From Gambelia wislizenii (lineage: Eukaryota; Chordata; Lepidosauria; Squamata; Crotaphytidae), in NCBI GenBank assembly GCA_030847615.1, contig JAUMIR010000003.1:342502256-342566255 (forward strand): a stretch of DNA of 64,000 bases, read 5' to 3'. Positions within the stretch are counted from its first letter, which is position 1; the number at the start of each line of letters is the position of its first letter. A model generated the notes under the pieces. That model ran no database searches and was not told the DNA's origin. It saw only the letters and a program-made list of their open reading frames with translations. The translations under genes and the position numbers were made by a program. Below, in pieces: positions 1-10,304 of this stretch.

Positions 1-515
1 CTGGCACAATAACCCTTTTCATCAAACTTACCTTTAATAGCAAGAAAAAGCAGCTCCAGCATTACTGGAGCATGAACGCTAGCTCTATTTACTTCCATGT
101 TCATGATCTCAGTGATTCTCGCAAGAAGACGTGGCTTAAATAAAAAATACAGCAAAATAGACATACAAAACATACACAAAAGCACAGAAACGCACTTAAA
201 AACTTCAAAGTAAACTGAGGAGGTTCGTAAAAAGAGCACCCCCCCCCACCTGGCTTTCGTGTTCTCACCTAGAAGTGGTATGGCAGGACTATCCATTGAT
301 GCTGTAATCATGAGAGAACAATGGTACACATTTTCAAATGCTCACAATAACTGCAAAAAAACACCACAAGAGAGCTTGGCCCATCAATAAAAGAGAATGC
401 CTTTTTGACCAGATGAAAACATGAACACACGGCATTGTCTGGTATGCGCACCCTTTCCAATTAATTTGGCATCCTTATGATACCATTTTTGCTGCATCTG
501 ATAAAGTCCTAACAG
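1..515 (+). mobile_element. Family-A MITE, left end cut by window edge
   Basis: Right end reads GCATCTGATAAAGTCCTAA (about 494-512), the terminal inverted repeat of a family present about seven times in this window (also 25.4, 29.7, 38.5, 47.9, 50.6 and 55.4 kb). Its interior shares the block around GTTCGTAAAAAGAGCACC with the complete copy at 55374-55909. No coding capacity, so a non-autonomous DNA transposon is the best reading. The superfamily is not recognised. Confidence 0.6.
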
Positions 516-1055
516 TCAACACCAATTAGGCAAACCTGAAGTACTGTAGATCTTTGAAAGTATTCTCAGTTCCAGGCTTGCTTCTGCTTATTATCCAGAA
601 GATTCTTCTTCAACATTTTCCTGCAAGCCTAGAATTAGAAACTATGAGAAACATTTCCTATATTCTATATCAGTACTGTGCTATTATGAAGATAAATCTG
701 ACTAAATGAATCCATTTAAGAAATGTCCTTTCTGCAGCTTTTAAAGCTGCATTTAATACCCAGAAACAAGCAGCCTGGAGTTGATTATCTGAATTGCTAG
801 ATGAAATGCTTGCTTATAAGCTTTGTCTCTCAAAATGTATTTGTACATCACTAGAAATTCAACAACTCCAAATATTGAAACTAATGGAATTGTTCCATAT
901 ACATGCAATATGTATATTGCATATACAGTACATGTAGTTTAGTTGGGCTTGGTTCATCCTGTTTGGGCTGGGTTTTACAGAGAAAATGAAGGATGGTCCT
1001 CCTCAAAGTATTTCTTCACACAAACCACTGTGGGTTGCTGACTCATTGTGTTTGC
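516..1055. other. No recognised feature
   Basis: AT-rich sequence without a convincing open frame, repeat end or RNA gene. A short ATATGCAATATGTATATTGCATATAC-like palindromic stretch lies near 900-930 but is low complexity. Confidence 0.5.
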
Positions 1056-1283
1056 ATGTCCCTTCAAATTGCCTATCGACTTATGGAGAACCCATGAATT
1101 TCATAGGGGTTTTGTAGGCAAAGGAATCCTCAGAGGTGGTTTTGCCAGTTCCTTCCTCTGAAATATTGCCTACAGCACCTGGTATTTGTTGGCAGGTCTC
1201 CCATCCAAGTACTAACCTGAGCTGACCCTGCTTAGCTTCCAAGATCAGGCAGGATCTGGTGTGTTAGGGTATTTGGGCCCCTG
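1056..1283 (-). mobile_element. 5S rRNA-derived SINE
   Basis: On the minus strand the head (about 1283 to 1170) resembles the 3' two thirds of 5S rRNA: on the plus strand the stretch with GTCTCCCATCCAAGTACTAA, then CCCTGCTTAGCTTCC and GATCAGGCAGGATC, matches the complement of vertebrate 5S rRNA. It continues into a body with CAGAGGTGGTTTTGCCAGTT and a tail related to the other SINEs here. This is the SINE3-type design, with an internal 5S promoter for RNA polymerase III. Related copies lie at 7340-7566 and 39568-39713. It is diverged and presumably inactive. Confidence 0.75.
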
Positions 1284-1479
1284 CTGACTCATTATTGATA
1301 CATTCTGGGGGGTGGTATTTATTAAATTCATATCCCATCTCTCTTCTAGCACAGTATTCCAGGCAGCACAAGATTCAAAATTAAAATCTGTTAAGAAGAT
1401 TTTTTTCTTCTTTGAAGCAATCTCAATACATCATTGAAGAGTCAACAGACAGCATGCCTTTGTCAAACTCTCTACAGTG

Positions 1480-1597
1480 GGGATTGGGAAAATTAATTTT
1501 TTGGACCACAGTTGCCAAAATCCCCCAGCCAGCATGGCCAGGAACTGTACTGATTGGTAACTATTGTCCAAAAAAGTAACTTTCCTGAACTTTCCTC
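1480..1597. mobile_element. Short fold-back MITE, family E
   Basis: Inverted ends: AAATTAATTTTTTGGACCACAG on the left and, read in reverse, the segment near 1570-1590 (GTCCAAAAAAGTAAC). The centre carries CAGCCAGCATGGCCA. A second copy with the same ends is at 55093-55225 and a half copy at 15093-15222. Non-coding. Confidence 0.5.
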
Positions 1598-2227
1598 CAC
1601 AACCCCCCCAAACCCTATTTGTTTACTTCTGTACAACTAAAATACATTACTGTATACACATCTACAAATTTAGGAATAATTTAAATACTGCAATCAGAAC
1701 TAAGCATGCTAATAACTGAGTTGCTTGGAAACTTGCCTAAATCCTACTGTTTGTTGAGGTTTGCTGACAAATCTTTTGTTTTTTAATGTAAAATTCTTGG
1801 CTACCTTGGTCATGAAGAGACAAGGAGTTCTGCGATCAAAAGCAAAAGACTCATGTTTGATATTCCAGAGGCCTGACTGTGTTACACCACTGTAGGAAAC
1901 CAAGAAAGCAAAGAAATAAACTTCAAAGAGGCTAACAAATTTCTTGTTATGCAAACTTTCATCTAGTCTACAAAAGCATATATCACAATAAAACTTTTCT
2001 AGATGCTTTCTTTTTAGTGTCACCAAGTTTCTAATACATTTATTATATGTATGTTGTTTATGATTGTTTGTTCTGAATTCAGTTGAAATATAATTGTTTG
2101 GAGGAATCCTGTTGGGGCCTTACATCTTTGTAATTGGACTTATGTCTGTGGGAATTAGAATTGTGCAGTTGCATAATGTTCGTATCCAATAGAGCACTGC
2201 TATTACATTACTACATCTCAGAGCCAC
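1598..2227. other. No recognised feature
   Basis: AT-rich. A minus-strand frame of 105 codons (1709-2026) shows no recognisable domain and is treated as chance. GAATCCTGTTGGGG near 2104 resembles ends of other MITEs, but I see no partner end. Confidence 0.4.
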
Positions 2228-2397
2228 CCAAGTGTTTGATACACATTGGTGTGTGATGTGCATCAATGCTCAATGCACATCAGCGCATGGAGTATACCAA
2301 TGCACATTGGGCACCACTGATGTGCATTGTGCACCAAAGCACATCTGGTACCAAACCAATGTGCATCAGTCCCAAAGCACATTGGGTGCTCTTGCCA
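2228..2397. repeat. Cluster of TGTGCAT/ATGCACA motifs
   Basis: A short motif, ATGCACATTGG or its reverse-complement relatives GATGTGCAT and GTGCATCA, occurs at least eight times in about 170 bases in both orientations, giving overlapping dyads. It is neither a plain tandem array nor a recognised transposon. It may be a decayed satellite. Confidence 0.5.
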
Positions 2398-2546
2398 GTA
2401 TCCTATGATGCACCTTTGCAATTCAGCATCTCTACTATGTAGCTAGGTACACATAAAGTTGCATAACATAACAGGTCATAGAGGATTGCAGCAATATTTT
2501 GCACAGAAGTAAGGGTGGGCAAAGTACAGACCTGGGATTACATGCA

Positions 2547-2764
2547 ATAGTAGTAGCACTGATATTTATATGCTGCTTCTCAGTGCCAAAGCACTCCCTA
2601 AGCATTTATAATGTGTTTTAGCTAATTGCCCCCAACAAGCTGGATACTCATTTTACCGACCTACAGAAGGATGGAAGGCTGAGTCAACCTTGGAGCCCTC
2701 TGGGATTGAACTCATAACCTTGTGGCTTACAGTACTGGCATTTAACCACTGCACCAGCAGGGCT
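2547..2764 (-). mobile_element. tRNA-derived SINE (family 2)
   Basis: Read on the minus strand it begins GGAGCCCTGCTGGTGCAGTG (A-box-like) and has a B-box-like GGTTATGAGTTCAATCC, followed by the shared body GACTCAGCCTTCCATCC and GTAAAATGAGTA-type sequence. The same SINE is at 34276-34550 and 48298-48506. Pol III promoter boxes show tRNA ancestry; the exact tRNA parent was not determined. Confidence 0.7.
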
Positions 2765-2895
2765 CCTTGCAGCCCTCCAAAGTTGTTCCTGTGGCCACCA
2801 ACTCCCTGGGCCACCCCTTTTCTGGTCAAGAAAAGGGTGTTTTGCCTTTCCTAGCAATTACTACCAAATCTATATTGAATTTTATTTTGTACACT

Positions 2896-3694
2896 GGGCC
2901 AAAGCTAATAAAATGAAATTCAATATGGCGAAATGTAAGGTACTGCACTTAGGGCGGAAAAACAAAATGCATAGATATAGGATGGGGGAGACCTGGCTGA
3001 ATGAGACTACGTGCGAAAGGGATCTAGGAGTCCTAGTAGACCACAAGTTGAACATGAGTCAACAGTGTGATGCAGCAGCTAAAAAGGCCAATGCGATTTT
3101 GGGCTGCATCAATAGACGTATAGTGTCTAGATCAAGGGAAGAAATAGTGCCACTCTATTCTGCCTTGGTCAGGCCTCACCTAGAATACTGTGTCCAATTC
3201 TGGGCACCACAATTCAAAAAGGATATTGACCAATCGGAGCGTGTCCAAAGGAGGGCGACTAAAATGGTGAAAGATCTGGAAACCATGCCTTATGAGGAAA
3301 GACTTAGGGAGCTGGGTATGTTTAGCCCGGAAAAAAAGATGGTTAAGGGGCAATATGATAGCCCTGTTTAAGTATTTGAAGGGGTGTCACATTGAGGATG
3401 GAGCAAGTTTGTTTTCTGCTGCTCCAGAGACTAGAACACAGAACAATGGATGCAAGTTCCAGGATCAGAGATTCCACCTCAACATTAGGAGGAACTTTCT
3501 GACAGTAAGAGCTGTTCAGCAGTGGAACACAGTCCCTCGGAGGGTGATAGGGTCTCTTTCCTTGGAGGTCTTCAAACAGAGGCTGGATGGCCATCTGTCA
3601 GGGATGCTTTCATCGTGATTTCCTGCATGGCAGGAGGTTGGACTGGATGGTCCTTGTGGTCTCTTCCAACTCTACAATTCTATGTTTCTATGAT
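2896..3694 (+). pseudogene. CR1 LINE, 3' end of ORF2
   Basis: Encodes the segment after the polymerase palm of a CR1-clade reverse transcriptase: CKVLHLGR at the start, then [30 protein letters not shown] and QRRATKMV. The frame 2913-3371 is broken near 3331-3337, where a run of A shifts translation into the frame ending at 3618. The element ends in CTACAATTCTATGTTTCTATG, the octamer tail typical of CR1. It is 5'-truncated, as most CR1 copies are, with no endonuclease or catalytic palm. Dead copy. Confidence 0.9.
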
Positions 3695-4068
3695 ACTACT
3701 AGCAATTTACTTTTTAAAACAGGTTGAAGACCACCCTAAAAAAGAATCCAGTTTTTCAAAGTTGGAAGTGGACTTTTGACCACGTCTGGTTTTGTTTCAC
3801 TTGTGTTCTGTAGTGGGCGATTGTCCTTCTGACCCCTAGAGAGTCCTGGGGAATAAAAAGTTATTAAAAATAATTTTAAAAGCTCAGTTTAAACCAATAT
3901 AGCACCCTCCTAACAGCCCATTCTTTTAAACCTTCTGTGTTTTAAAAGCCCGTCAGAGGTAAGAGGTCTTTGCCTTAAGACTGAAGGGCAACCAGACAGG
4001 GGTCATTCTGGCTTCCCTGAGAAGGGAATTCAAGAGTCTAGGGACAACCATTGAGAAGACTCTGGACT

Positions 4069-4706
4069 TGTGGATTGCTGTGAATTAACATAGCAGTGCT
4101 CATTTGTCTCCATGGTCCTTTGGCAAAATTGCTGGTATGTGAAGCTACCATTTGATGTGCACACACAGCCATGCCTATGAATCAAGATGGTGGCTGAGAG
4201 TTAATTACTTGCACTATTATTCTCTACAAGTGGTCACCGCTGCACAGTATTTTTTCAAAAACTGTCAATTAAAGGTGCGCAAGTGTGACCTTCTGCTTGA
4301 ACAAGCTGTTTGGTCACCTCAGCACTGCAAAAAACAAACAAACAAACACAAACACACACATGCATGATCAATACTGAAAAAGTCCAAAATGGCACTTCTG
4401 GACGCTTCCTTCCTGGCAAGCCTTCCCGCCTCCGCACATCCAACCAATCAGCTTTCCACTTCCACCCTCACCGAGAATGCACAGTGATGTGAATCAGATG
4501 TCTAAATGAGTGGTAATGCACATTTCAGTGCCTTATTTTTATAAACAAAACTTCAGGAAAAGCACCAAAGGCTTTCACCCTATGGTATTTTGAATTTTTG
4601 CCCCCTCTTCTTCTGAATAAGGCGAATCACCACGGGATCTCATTGGTAGAAAAAGTATTTTCCTCAAATTCTGTGAGGAATATTTTCACCGTCTAGACCA
4701 CCCCCA
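4069..4706 (+). mobile_element. Family-B MITE inserted in L2
   Basis: Shares long blocks with copies at 14043-14318, 15670-16318 and 28046-29354: CATTTGTCTCCATGGTCCTT, AATCAAGATGGTGGC, CCAACCAATCAGCTTTCCAC and the right end TTTTCACCGTCTAGACCACC. Non-coding apart from chance frames, including one over a (CAAA)n run at 4330-4360. The left end is diverged from the other copies. Confidence 0.65.
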
Positions 4707-4962
4707 ATCTCACGTCCCCACCAAGCATACCAGTGAAGATAAAGTATCTGAGAGAAGGACCTCTTCTGAAATCTCAGGGTCCTGACAGGCTCATGTGGGG
4801 AGATACATTCTGCCAGACAGCCTAGACCTAAACCATATAGAGCCTCACAGGTCATAAGCAGCACTTTGAATTGAGCCTGGGAACAGACTGACAGGCAATG
4901 GAGCTGTTATAACAAGGGAGTTGCACGCTCCTTAGAACATGCCCCAATTAACACTTGTCACT

Positions 4963-5163
4963 TTATTACACTACAATGTTGTAGTGCTATTATTCCACTT
5001 TAACTGCTCTGGCTGCCTGCTGTGGAATTCTGGGGTTTGTAGTTTATTGAGGCCTCAGAGCATTCTAAGTGCCCCTCCCTAAACTGCAAATCCCAGGTTT
5101 CCACAGGAGGCAGCCAGAGCAGTTAAAGTGGAATAATAGCGCTAAACAGTGTAGTGTGATAAT
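4963..5163. mobile_element. Palindromic family-D MITE inserted in L2
   Basis: Near-palindrome: ATTATTCCACTTTAACTGCT on the left returns as AGCAGTTAAAGTGGAATAAT on the right, with the diagnostic core GGAATTCTGGGGTTTGTAGT and CTGCAAATCCCAGG. Same family as 11802-12026, 19852-20058, 21436-21645 and 42780-43011. A hAT-like origin is plausible but target duplications were not resolved. Confidence 0.75.
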
Positions 5164-5262
5164 CTCCTTGGACTGCAGATCTTTGTACCAGCTGAAGTAG
5201 TTTCTGAATTCTCTTCAAATATAGCTCCATGTAGACTATGTTACAATAAGAACCTTACGGTT

Positions 5263-6297
5263 CCATGTAGAATGCATTTAAGTAGATAAAAGACCTTTCA
5301 TAACCAAACAGGGAAGCCTTCTACTTAGATCCAATAGTTGCTGGATCTAATAACCTATGACTGTACCAGAAAGCTCCTTAAATCCTCTCCTTTCTTCCTG
5401 CCACCATTTTCTTACCTCCACCTCCAGCACATTCTGCCCGTTGCCTGTTTGCTCCTCTCTTACAACCCAACAAACAAGATGGTAAAACAACCAAATCTTG
5501 AAATGAAGATTGACCTTATGAATGTGTAGGAAGGAGGCTGGTATTTATATGCCTGCCACAAGAATCTCAAATATCATGGAGGAAATTGAATCTTCGAAAG
5601 CATATACCTAGTGACAACATGGCCCCCAAATAGTAGGTCTGTAACCTAAAGTCAGCCTGGACCTGGTGTTTAAAAACCAACGTAGGAGGAGAAGATGGCA
5701 AAAGAAAACTGAGTCCAGATGTTTATAGCAAACAGAAAGGAGGCACTGGATTTGGATGACAAGCCAGCAAAGGGAATAGTAGCATTCAATGTGAAAAGTC
5801 AACAGATGGCTTTGTTTACCACATTCTTCCTCACTAAACTTGTCACAGGCAGTTAATGGGCAGTTACTAATCAAGGCAACTGTTGCAGCATTGTGTCACT
5901 TTTTTTTTCTTAAGGCAGACTTAAGAAAAAGGTAGGTAGAAACTAGTAAACCCTTTTGCTTCTTGCATCCCCCTGTTGACAAAAGCTTCCACATCAGAAT
6001 AGGTGAATGGTATTCTGCTCATAAAGGCACAGCAACTTTCATGGAGCAGAGAAAGAGAGGCTACCACTTTCATATCCAGAACACTTTATGGAAAGGACAG
6101 AATGATATCTACTCAAAGCTTTGGAAGTCCTTCATTATGGAGATTAGAATGACTCCCTCCTTGCTGTCCTTGTGTTGGCAAATGAAGTAGACAAGTCTAC
6201 AAAAGCTTATGCTATAACTTCTTTCTCTCAGTTAGTCCCAGAAATGCTATAAGGACCCCTTGCTTACTGATATTCCAGACTAACACAGTGATGTCTT
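5263..6297. other. No recognised feature
   Basis: About 1 kb with several short frames (for example minus 5608-5874) that show no domain. CAAAAGCTT and similar short motifs recur near 5980 and 6200 but no transposon boundary could be drawn. Confidence 0.4.
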
Positions 6298-6604
6298 TGA
6301 GGCTTATCGCAAGAGGGAAGGGAAGCAGCAGTGCCCCCCAATAATAGTGCCTCCCATCCTGCCTTACTGCATGACAGCATTCTATAGCTGTTCTTCCATT
6401 CCAGTCCTATGGGAGGCAGAGGTAAATGTGAGTCTTTTTTTGAACATTAGAAAAAAGACTCACATTTGTCACCATCTTCCATGGGCCTAGAACAGAAGAA
6501 CAGCTGTTGAACACCAATGTCATGTGGTATAGAGGTAAGGCAGGATGGGAGGTGCTATTATCAGGCTGCGCTGCTGCTTCCCGTCCCTTGTGCAATAAGC
6601 CTCA
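6298..6604. mobile_element. 307-bp near-perfect palindrome (fold-back MITE)
   Basis: The left arm, starting GAGGCTTATCGCAAGAGGGA, is mirrored by the right arm ending CAATAAGCCTC; GAGTCTTTTTTTGAACATTA sits at the centre, with AGACTCACATTTG returning at 6458. Arms include GCTGTTCTTC and CCCATCCTGCCTTAC. RNA or single strands from this unit would form a hairpin of about 140 bp. The similar-looking 52720-52990 may be a relative. Confidence 0.7.
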
Positions 6605-6639
6605 CAGAATTCTCCTTTTTTATTCTATCACACTTTTAG

Positions 6640-6857
6640 GAACTGACTGCAAGCCTTCTAATAGTGCATTGTTCTATTGATATTTATTTTCTTGGGTGGA
6701 TTTATTTTAAATGATTGTAAATCATAGATGTTTAATTGTGTTTTTAACAATACTATATATTTTTGCATGTTTTTACTTATATCTTTATGCTTTGAGTTAA
6801 TTTTTTAACCTGCCTTGAATCCCAGTTTTGGAGGGAAAGCACAATAAAAGTAAACAA
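6640..6857 (+). repeat. LINE-type 3' tail (L2-like)
   Basis: Ends in ACCTGCCTTGAATCCCAGTTTTGGAGGGAAAGC-type sequence followed by AATAAAAGTAAAC, resembling the 3' tails at 24500, 45330 and 52395. It runs directly into the (TCC)n array. No coding sequence. Confidence 0.4.
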
Positions 6858-6858
6858 A

Positions 6859-6905
6859 TCTCCTCCTCCTCCTCCTCCTCCTCCTCCTCCTCCTCCTCCT
6901 CCTCC
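6859..6905 (+). repeat. (TCC)n microsatellite
   Basis: Uninterrupted TCC triplets over about 46 bases at the 3' end of a LINE-type tail. Confidence 0.95.
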
Positions 6906-7339
6906 AAAAGCATGAAATTTCTGTGGAGTGGATAATGACCATTGGGCTGAATTGATACTAGTTCATCAGTCTAGTCCATTTAACAGAGGAAAGCAAGTGC
7001 ACACTTGTCCACCCATTGTTATGGCTCTGCCTGCATTTGCTGTGCCCATCCATGTAGGGACAGAATATCTCAACACATGTAGAACACATGTAGGAAAATC
7101 CAAAGAATGTAGGGCAAAATCAAGCAGAGATGACAGGAAATGAAGTATCAAGATTCAAGCTAACAGATTCCCATTCAGGTAGTTCAACAATTCAAACTAC
7201 GGTACTGTAATTTGAGGGCTAGAAAAAACATGTTAGTTTGTTGCGGTTAGTCTTGTAACACTTTAAAAACTAGTTAAGCTGGCATAGTCTTTTGTGGGCC
7301 CCTTCATCTTATTTTATCAGATGCAAACTAAACTATTCC
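6906..7339. other. No recognised feature
   Basis: Overlapping small frames on both strands (6928-7151) are each other's shadows and show no domain. Confidence 0.4.
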
Positions 7340-7566
7340 TATTCTGGTTGGCTTTCAGCTAAGATCTTAGAAGCTTAGCAAGGTCAGCTCTGGCTTGTAC
7401 TTAAATCAGAGACTGCCAACAAATATCAGGTGCTGTAGGCTATATTTCAGAGGAAGGAACTGGCAAGACCACCTCTGAGTGTCCCTTACCTAAGAAAACC
7501 CTATGAAGTTCATGGGAAATTCATGTTGACAGGCAATTTGAAGGCACATACACACACACACTACTT
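7340..7566 (+). mobile_element. 5S rRNA-derived SINE
   Basis: Sense copy of the 1056-1283 element: a diverged 5S-like head (GATCTTAGAAGCTTAGCAAG, 7361-7380), GGTGCTGTAGGC, then body CAGAGGAAGGAACTGGCAAG and tail GGCAATTTGAAGGCACA with a short CA run. Confidence 0.7.
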
Positions 7567-7736
7567 GTAGTGCTGCCGCTACTACATTGTGGTTGTTATT
7601 TTAATCAATGTTCTTTTCAAAGTGTTTTGCTTCTGGAGTGTTTCAATTGTATTATTGCTTAATTGTGCTCTAATATTTTAATTTACTGTTGGGGGGGGTT
7701 GTTTGAAGTTGGTTTTGTACTTGTCTCTCTCTCTCT

Positions 7737-8498
7737 GGCTTTTCTTCGCAAACGAAGATTCAGGAAGGACTCATCCCGCACTTTCTGCAAGCGCGCTGAT
7801 GACTAAAAAGGCCAATCCGAGATAAACAAGTCCAGTTGCAGAAAGCACAGCAGGTCTCCTTGGGTGATGTTTTTGGGTTGTGGTTCTTTCTGCGTTGTCG
7901 TTTCTCTTCAAGACTTGTTCAGCGTGAGTTCTCAAATAAGGCTGCAGCATTGTGGATTGTGCGTCTCCATGCCTCCCAATGTGAGGCCAGGGCGGACCAC
8001 TGTTGGTGATCAATTTGGCCGAGCCTGAGATGTTGTTTCAGGGAGTCTTTGTATCGCTTTTTTGGAGCGCCCCTCTTACGCTGACCTGTGGCGAGTTCAC
8101 CGTAGAGTAGTATTTTTGGGAGGCGATGGTCCTCCATCCTAGAAACGTGCCCTGCCCAGCGCAGCTGCATTCTCAATATCATGGCCTCAATGCTGGTGAT
8201 CCCTGCTTGCTCAAGGACAGCAACATTCATCACCTAGTCAGTCCAGTGTATATTTAGGATTGTGCAGAGACAGCGCTGATGAAAACGTTTGAGGAGTCGT
8301 AGGTGGTGGCGATAGGTGACCCATGTTTCAGATCTATAAAGGAGGATAGACAGTACAATGGCTCTATACACACTGATTTTTGTGCTTTGCCTCAGGTGTT
8401 TATTGCTCCAGACTCTTTTGTGAAGTCTTCCAAATGCACTATATGCCTTTGCTAATCTGTGATCGATCTCTTTGTCAATCTTGGCATTGTACTTGTAG
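7737..8498 (-). pseudogene. Non-LTR retrotransposon ORF2 C-terminus, antisense
   Basis: The minus strand encodes the post-palm part of an endonuclease/reverse transcriptase: IDHRLAKAY, a TWVTYRHHLRLL-like segment, IEAMILRMQLRWAGHVSRME and RGAPKKRYKDSL, then near 7780-7840 a C-terminal CCHC finger. An in-frame TAG at about 8234, where the other copies have a TAC/TAT-like codon, ends the upstream frame. The arrangement resembles RTE- or R4-like LINEs, but I cannot fix the clade. Sister copies: 30180-31402 and 44460-44998. The 3' end is GCCAGAGAGAGAGAGAC. Confidence 0.8.
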
Positions 8499-8689
8499 GT
8501 TGTTGGGTTTTTTTTTTATCATTTTGGGAGGCATCTTGGTCCCAATTCTTGGAGAAAAGGTAAGATAAACTAGTAGATCAAATAAGTAGATATAAGAAAA
8601 CAAATAAAATTACAGGGTTTCTAACTGAAGTTTATAAATAACATCCTGATAATACAAGTTGCTCAACACTAAACTGGAGGTAGGAAGAT

Positions 8690-8930
8690 TGAGAGTGTAG
8701 CGCTTAGCAGTTACCGGAGTTTGATACCATTTTATTTGTCACAGCTCCATTCTACAGAATTCTAAAATTTGTCCTTATTGAGTAACTTAGGATTCTCCAC
8801 TAAAGAGTTCTAATGCTGACATTTAAGGGAGTGGACTAGAACACCCTAGCAAAGAATTCTAAGTACCTCACCAAACTACAAATCCCTGGAATCCATGGGA
8901 TAGAGCTTTGGAAGTGCTATAGACAGCCAT
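8690..8930. mobile_element. Degenerate palindromic family-D-like MITE
   Basis: The right half carries ACCAAACTACAAATCCCTGG followed by AATCCATGGGAT, the family-D core, and the left half has diverged ATTCTACAGAATTCTAAAAT. Boundaries uncertain. Confidence 0.35.
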
Positions 8931-9275
8931 CAATTAGGGATACTCTAGTAGCCAGCGCTGCTAGGATGATCTTTGGCATAACATCTGATTCTCTGAACTC
9001 CCAGGGGAAGTGGGGAGGGAAGCACTGCTATTTAAGGGTATGATTCTGTCCTTTGCTAAAGGGACCATAGGAAAGCATACAGTCTACAACAGAAGCTTAC
9101 TGGGTGGGCAGGGAGAGAAAATAAGTTTCATGTGGGAAATTGTGTCAATTGTTTCCTTAGCGACATGAGCACTCTGTGTCCAATCATTTAGGCTGAGAAC
9201 CTGCATCATTGCAGTAACTACAGTGGCAAATCTTCATCATAGCCACAACTGATGTTCCCTCCCCCACACAAAAAG

Positions 9276-9549
9276 AAACCTACTTTCACAGTGTGGCAGG
9301 ATCCAGACCAAAGCATTTCTGAGGTTATGAAGCACAGAGTGCTGGGAAATGACATCCACAGCATGCTCCTGGTTGCAGGGTGCCTTGAATATGCAGCTGG
9401 ACTCCCCCCTCAGGGTCTTGACTTAATTGCTTGTCCCAAGACACTTTTCAACTAGGAGTCCACAGTGGACAGCATATCCCAGGATTCCAGTCTCCAGCAT
9501 CTCAGAAACACTTTGTTCAGGGTGCTACCAGGCTGCGAAAGTAGGTTTT
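9276..9549. mobile_element. Family-C MITE with long inverted ends
   Basis: The left end AAACCTACTTTCACAGTGTG with CCAAAGCATTTCTGAGG is mirrored by the right end GCTGCGAAAGTAGGTTTTG preceded by CAGAAACACTTTG, giving inverted repeats of about 45 bp. A second copy is at 17851-18125. Internal TGGGAAATGACATC is also shared. Non-coding. Confidence 0.7.
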
Positions 9550-10069
9550 GGTGGTCACATTCGGTCATTCATGATGGCCCATGTGAATCTCCAGCAGTTA
9601 GGGTATTCTAAGTCCAATGTACAATGCCATAACTGCTGAACAGAATGCCAGTCTTAATTTTGTTTTAATTTTGTGTTCTTAATTTTTGTTTTGGTTTGGT
9701 TTTGTTCAGAGGCACAATAGGAGAGAATCCCCATGCTCACACTTATAACATATTTTTTAAAGAACTCAAAAATTCCTGTTTAGCTACCATACATTTCTAG
9801 ACATTCATGATGTCAGGATATAACAGGAAAAAATATGTGTGCTCATTTTACTGGTTAGACAATGTCACCCTAAGTTTGCTGATAAAATGGAATTTTGATG
9901 CATTTGGAAATGTGTTTTTAGTGCTGACTGCCAAGAGTTGAAAAATGTAGTCCTGCGCCTGGGTTAAAAATTTGGTGCCTCTTCCTTCTATTTTAATCAC
10001 TAATTTAAACAAACTGCTCTAAACATGTTCATTTGGTAACATCCTTAGTGACAGCAAAAGACATGTGTT
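9550..10069. other. No recognised feature
   Basis: AT-rich sequence with T-rich simple stretches near 9660-9710 and no supported gene or repeat. Confidence 0.45.
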
Positions 10070-10304
10070 GTCTTTGTGTGCCTTCGAGTCATTTCTGATT
10101 TATGGCAACCATAAGATGAACCTATCACCGGGTTTTCTTGGTAAGATTTGCTCAGAGGGGGCTTGCCTTTGACTTCCTCTGAGGCTGAGAGAGAGTATCA
10201 CTTGACCAAGGTCACCCAGTGGGTTTCCATGGCAGAGGGAGGATTTGAACCCTGGTTTCCAGAATCATACTTCAAGGCTCAAACTGCTACACCACGCTGG
10301 CTCT
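10070..10304 (-). mobile_element. tRNA-derived SINE (family 1)
   Basis: On the minus strand: head AGAGCCAGCGTGGTGTAGCA with A-box-like sequence, B-box-like GGGTTCAAATCC, then CCACTGGGTGACCTTGGTCA, CAGCCTCAGAGGAAG, AGATTTGCTCAG (plus) and the tail of the SINE group. Other copies: 24655-24870, 45405-46089 (split) and 46472-47512 (split). Near full length. Confidence 0.8.

Larger units (their letters stand above)
3851..5262 (-). mobile_element. L2 LINE 3' part, split by two MITEs
   Basis: Three antisense segments, 3851-4068, 4707-4962 and 5164-5262, align end to end with L2 ORF2 C-terminal and 3' sequence. The minus frame in 4664-4864 reads CEALYGLGLGCLAECISPHEP, the usual L2 motif before the 3' end, and is continued by 3851-4068 (leucine-rich LLREARMTP-like). 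The gaps are filled by a family-B MITE and a palindromic family-D MITE, so both MITEs landed after the L2. Degenerate, no function. Confidence 0.75.

Noticed and set aside
2228..2397. CRISPR-like array
   Set aside because: Motifs are short, in both orientations and without uniform spacers; the genome is animal.
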